Source: Actinomycetes bacterium
GTDB taxonomy: Bacteria; Actinomycetota; Actinomycetes; Propionibacteriales; Nocardioidaceae
Assembly (NCBI GenBank): GCA_023396115.1
Contig: JAEWXC010000086.1
Span: 1-22,345 of the forward strand
Length of the DNA stretch: 22,345 nt
Reading direction: 5' to 3'
The first letter of the stretch is position 1; each line of letters opens with the position of its first letter. Made by a program: the position numbers and the translations under genes. Shown here one piece after another: positions 21,443-22,345 of this stretch. Below the pieces are notes generated by a model, which ran no database searches, was not told the DNA's origin, and saw only the letters and a list, made by a program, of their open reading frames with translations.

Positions 21443-22198
21443 TCAGCCGGGGACGTGCTGGACGCCCAGGTAGGGCCGGACCAGCCCGGCCACCACGTCC
21501 GGGTCCTCCACGTGCGGGTTGTGCCCCAGCCCGGGCAGCAGCAGCGGCGGCGGGCGCAGCCCGGTGAGGCTGTCCGCCGGGATCAACGGGTCGCTGGCCC
21601 CGACCGCCAGACGCACCTCGCAGCCCGCCTCGTCGACCCACTGTTGCAGCTGCGGTACCCCGACGTCGTAGGTGCGCTGGTCCTGCGCGACCCGCCAGCG
21701 TGACCCGTGCGCCACGACTCCCGCACCCAGCAGCGGGTCGTCGGCGCCCAGCGTCTCCTGCAGCCCGGTCAGGCGCCGGTGCCGGTCCAGCGCCTCGGCC
21801 CGGGTGGCGTAGTCCCGGGTGGAGCGGGCTGCCTGGACCTTCAGCCCGGCCAGGTGGGTCGGGCTCCACTGGTACTTGACGCCGACCGCGACCACCGCAC
21901 GGGTCAGCGGTCGACGTGCCGCCACCCGCAGCGAGACCATCCCGCCCATCGAGTGGGCCAGGAAGACCAGCTCCCGGTCCTCGGGCACGATCGCGGCCAG
22001 CTGGTCGGCGTGGGTCTCGATCAGGTAGTCGAAGCCGCGGGCCGAGCGGCCGTGCCCGGACAGGTCGACGGCCAGGGACGGCACCGGAGCCAGCCGGTCC
22101 AGCACCGGGCGCCACAGGTCGGCGTGCCCACCCAGACCGTGCACGAGCACGAGCAGCGGGCCGGGGAGATCGAGGTACTCGGTGCGCCGGAACAGCAT
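21443..22198 (-). CDS. Alpha/beta hydrolase
   Basis: This is a cytosolic alpha/beta-hydrolase-fold protein of 251 aa, substrate unknown. It shows the oxyanion motif LVLVHGLGGHADLW (16-29), LSGHGRS, the nucleophile elbow LAHSMGG with Ser83 (Ala82 replaces the usual Gly of GxSxG), acid Asp203 in VGASDPLIP, and His226 in GLGHNPHVEDP. I chose the ATG at 22198 because the N-terminus MLFRRTEYLDLPGPLLVLVHG fits the fold. An in-frame ATG at 22258 would add 20 residues of non-conserved sequence. No Shine-Dalgarno site is seen; CACGCT ends 7 bases upstream as a weak -10, suggesting another leaderless mRNA. The remaining 22199-22345 shows no gene. Confidence 0.85.
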   Translation of the reverse strand: MLFRRTEYLDLPGPLLVLVHGLGGHADLWRPVLDRLAPVPSLAVDLSGHGRSARGFDYLIETHADQLAAIVPEDRELVFLAHSMGGMVSLRVAARRPLTRAVVAVGVKYQWSPTHLAGLKVQAARSTRDYATRAEALDRHRRLTGLQETLGADDPLLGAGVVAHGSRWRVAQDQRTYDVGVPQLQQWVDEAGCEVRLAVGASDPLIPADSLTGLRPPPLLLPGLGHNPHVEDPDVVAGLVRPYLGVQHVPG

Positions 22199-22345
22199 GG
22201 GCCACAGCGTGGCAGACCCGACCTGCCCGGGCAGCCGCGCGGCGGGGATCACCGGCACCGCCCGGCGGTCGTCCGGGGGCGCAGCGGGTGTCGGGGCACG
22301 CAGACTCCTGGGGTCGTGGTGGGGGCGCGCCCCGCGGGGGCCGGG

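Noticed and set aside
22199..22345. A gene at the right edge
   Set aside because: No frame in either direction has a recognisable start, Shine-Dalgarno site or conserved motif in these 147 bases.

Overview
The window is a very GC-rich stretch (about 70% or more by eye) of an actinobacterial chromosome. GTG starts are frequent, tRNA-Gln does not encode its CCA end, and many genes have a TAnnnT hexamer 6-8 bases before the start codon with no Shine-Dalgarno site, which indicates leaderless mRNAs. The mycobacterial-type Prim-PolC/LigC pair and the glmU-prs-rplY-pth order also point to Actinobacteria. Nocardioidaceae (Nocardioides-like) is my best guess from gene flavour, but it is inference. Most genes are housekeeping. 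No transposase, phage, CRISPR or secondary-metabolite cluster is present.

Layout. Bases 1-3352 (minus strand) hold the 5' part of a gene for a protein with a disordered, collagen-like N-terminus, and an operon gltA - MOSC protein - nagA transcribed from a promoter near 3400. Bases 3637-4616 (plus) hold rplM-rpsI, followed by a strong terminator and glmM. Convergent to glmM is msrB. msrB is divergent from a LigD-type primase-polymerase (Prim-PolC-like), and the two share an 18-bp intergenic region in which the -10 boxes overlap on opposite strands. A GNAT remnant, a universal-stress-like protein and ATP-dependent ligase LigC follow on the minus strand. An odd tRNA-Gln(TTG), preceded by a perfect 20-bp palindrome, an SDR oxidoreductase, glmU and prs follow on the plus strand.

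Bases 13102-14180 are the least ordinary part: an inverted-repeat-bounded stretch, a 22-bp-period duplication, an orphan protein with an MbcA/ParS-like C-terminus and an 18-bp tandem repeat array. Then comes pepN (minus). Divergent from it is rplY, with a long leader that looks like a transcription attenuator, then a terminator and pth. The right end has a polyprenyl glycosylphosphotransferase preceded by a possible coupled leader peptide, a CysQ-type phosphatase, a lytic-transglycosylase-like lipoprotein, and a convergent alpha/beta hydrolase whose stop codon abuts the lipoprotein's.

How the genes work together. GlmM and GlmU carry glucosamine-6-P to UDP-GlcNAc for peptidoglycan, and NagA returns GlcNAc-6-P to that pool. 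Prs supplies PRPP. RplM, RpsI, RplY, Pth and tRNA-Gln serve translation. The Prim-PolC/LigC pair probably serves gap-filling DNA repair, and MsrB protein repair. The strongest candidates for something undescribed are the rplY leader, the bidirectional leaderless promoter, and the repeats around 13.1-14.2 kb.
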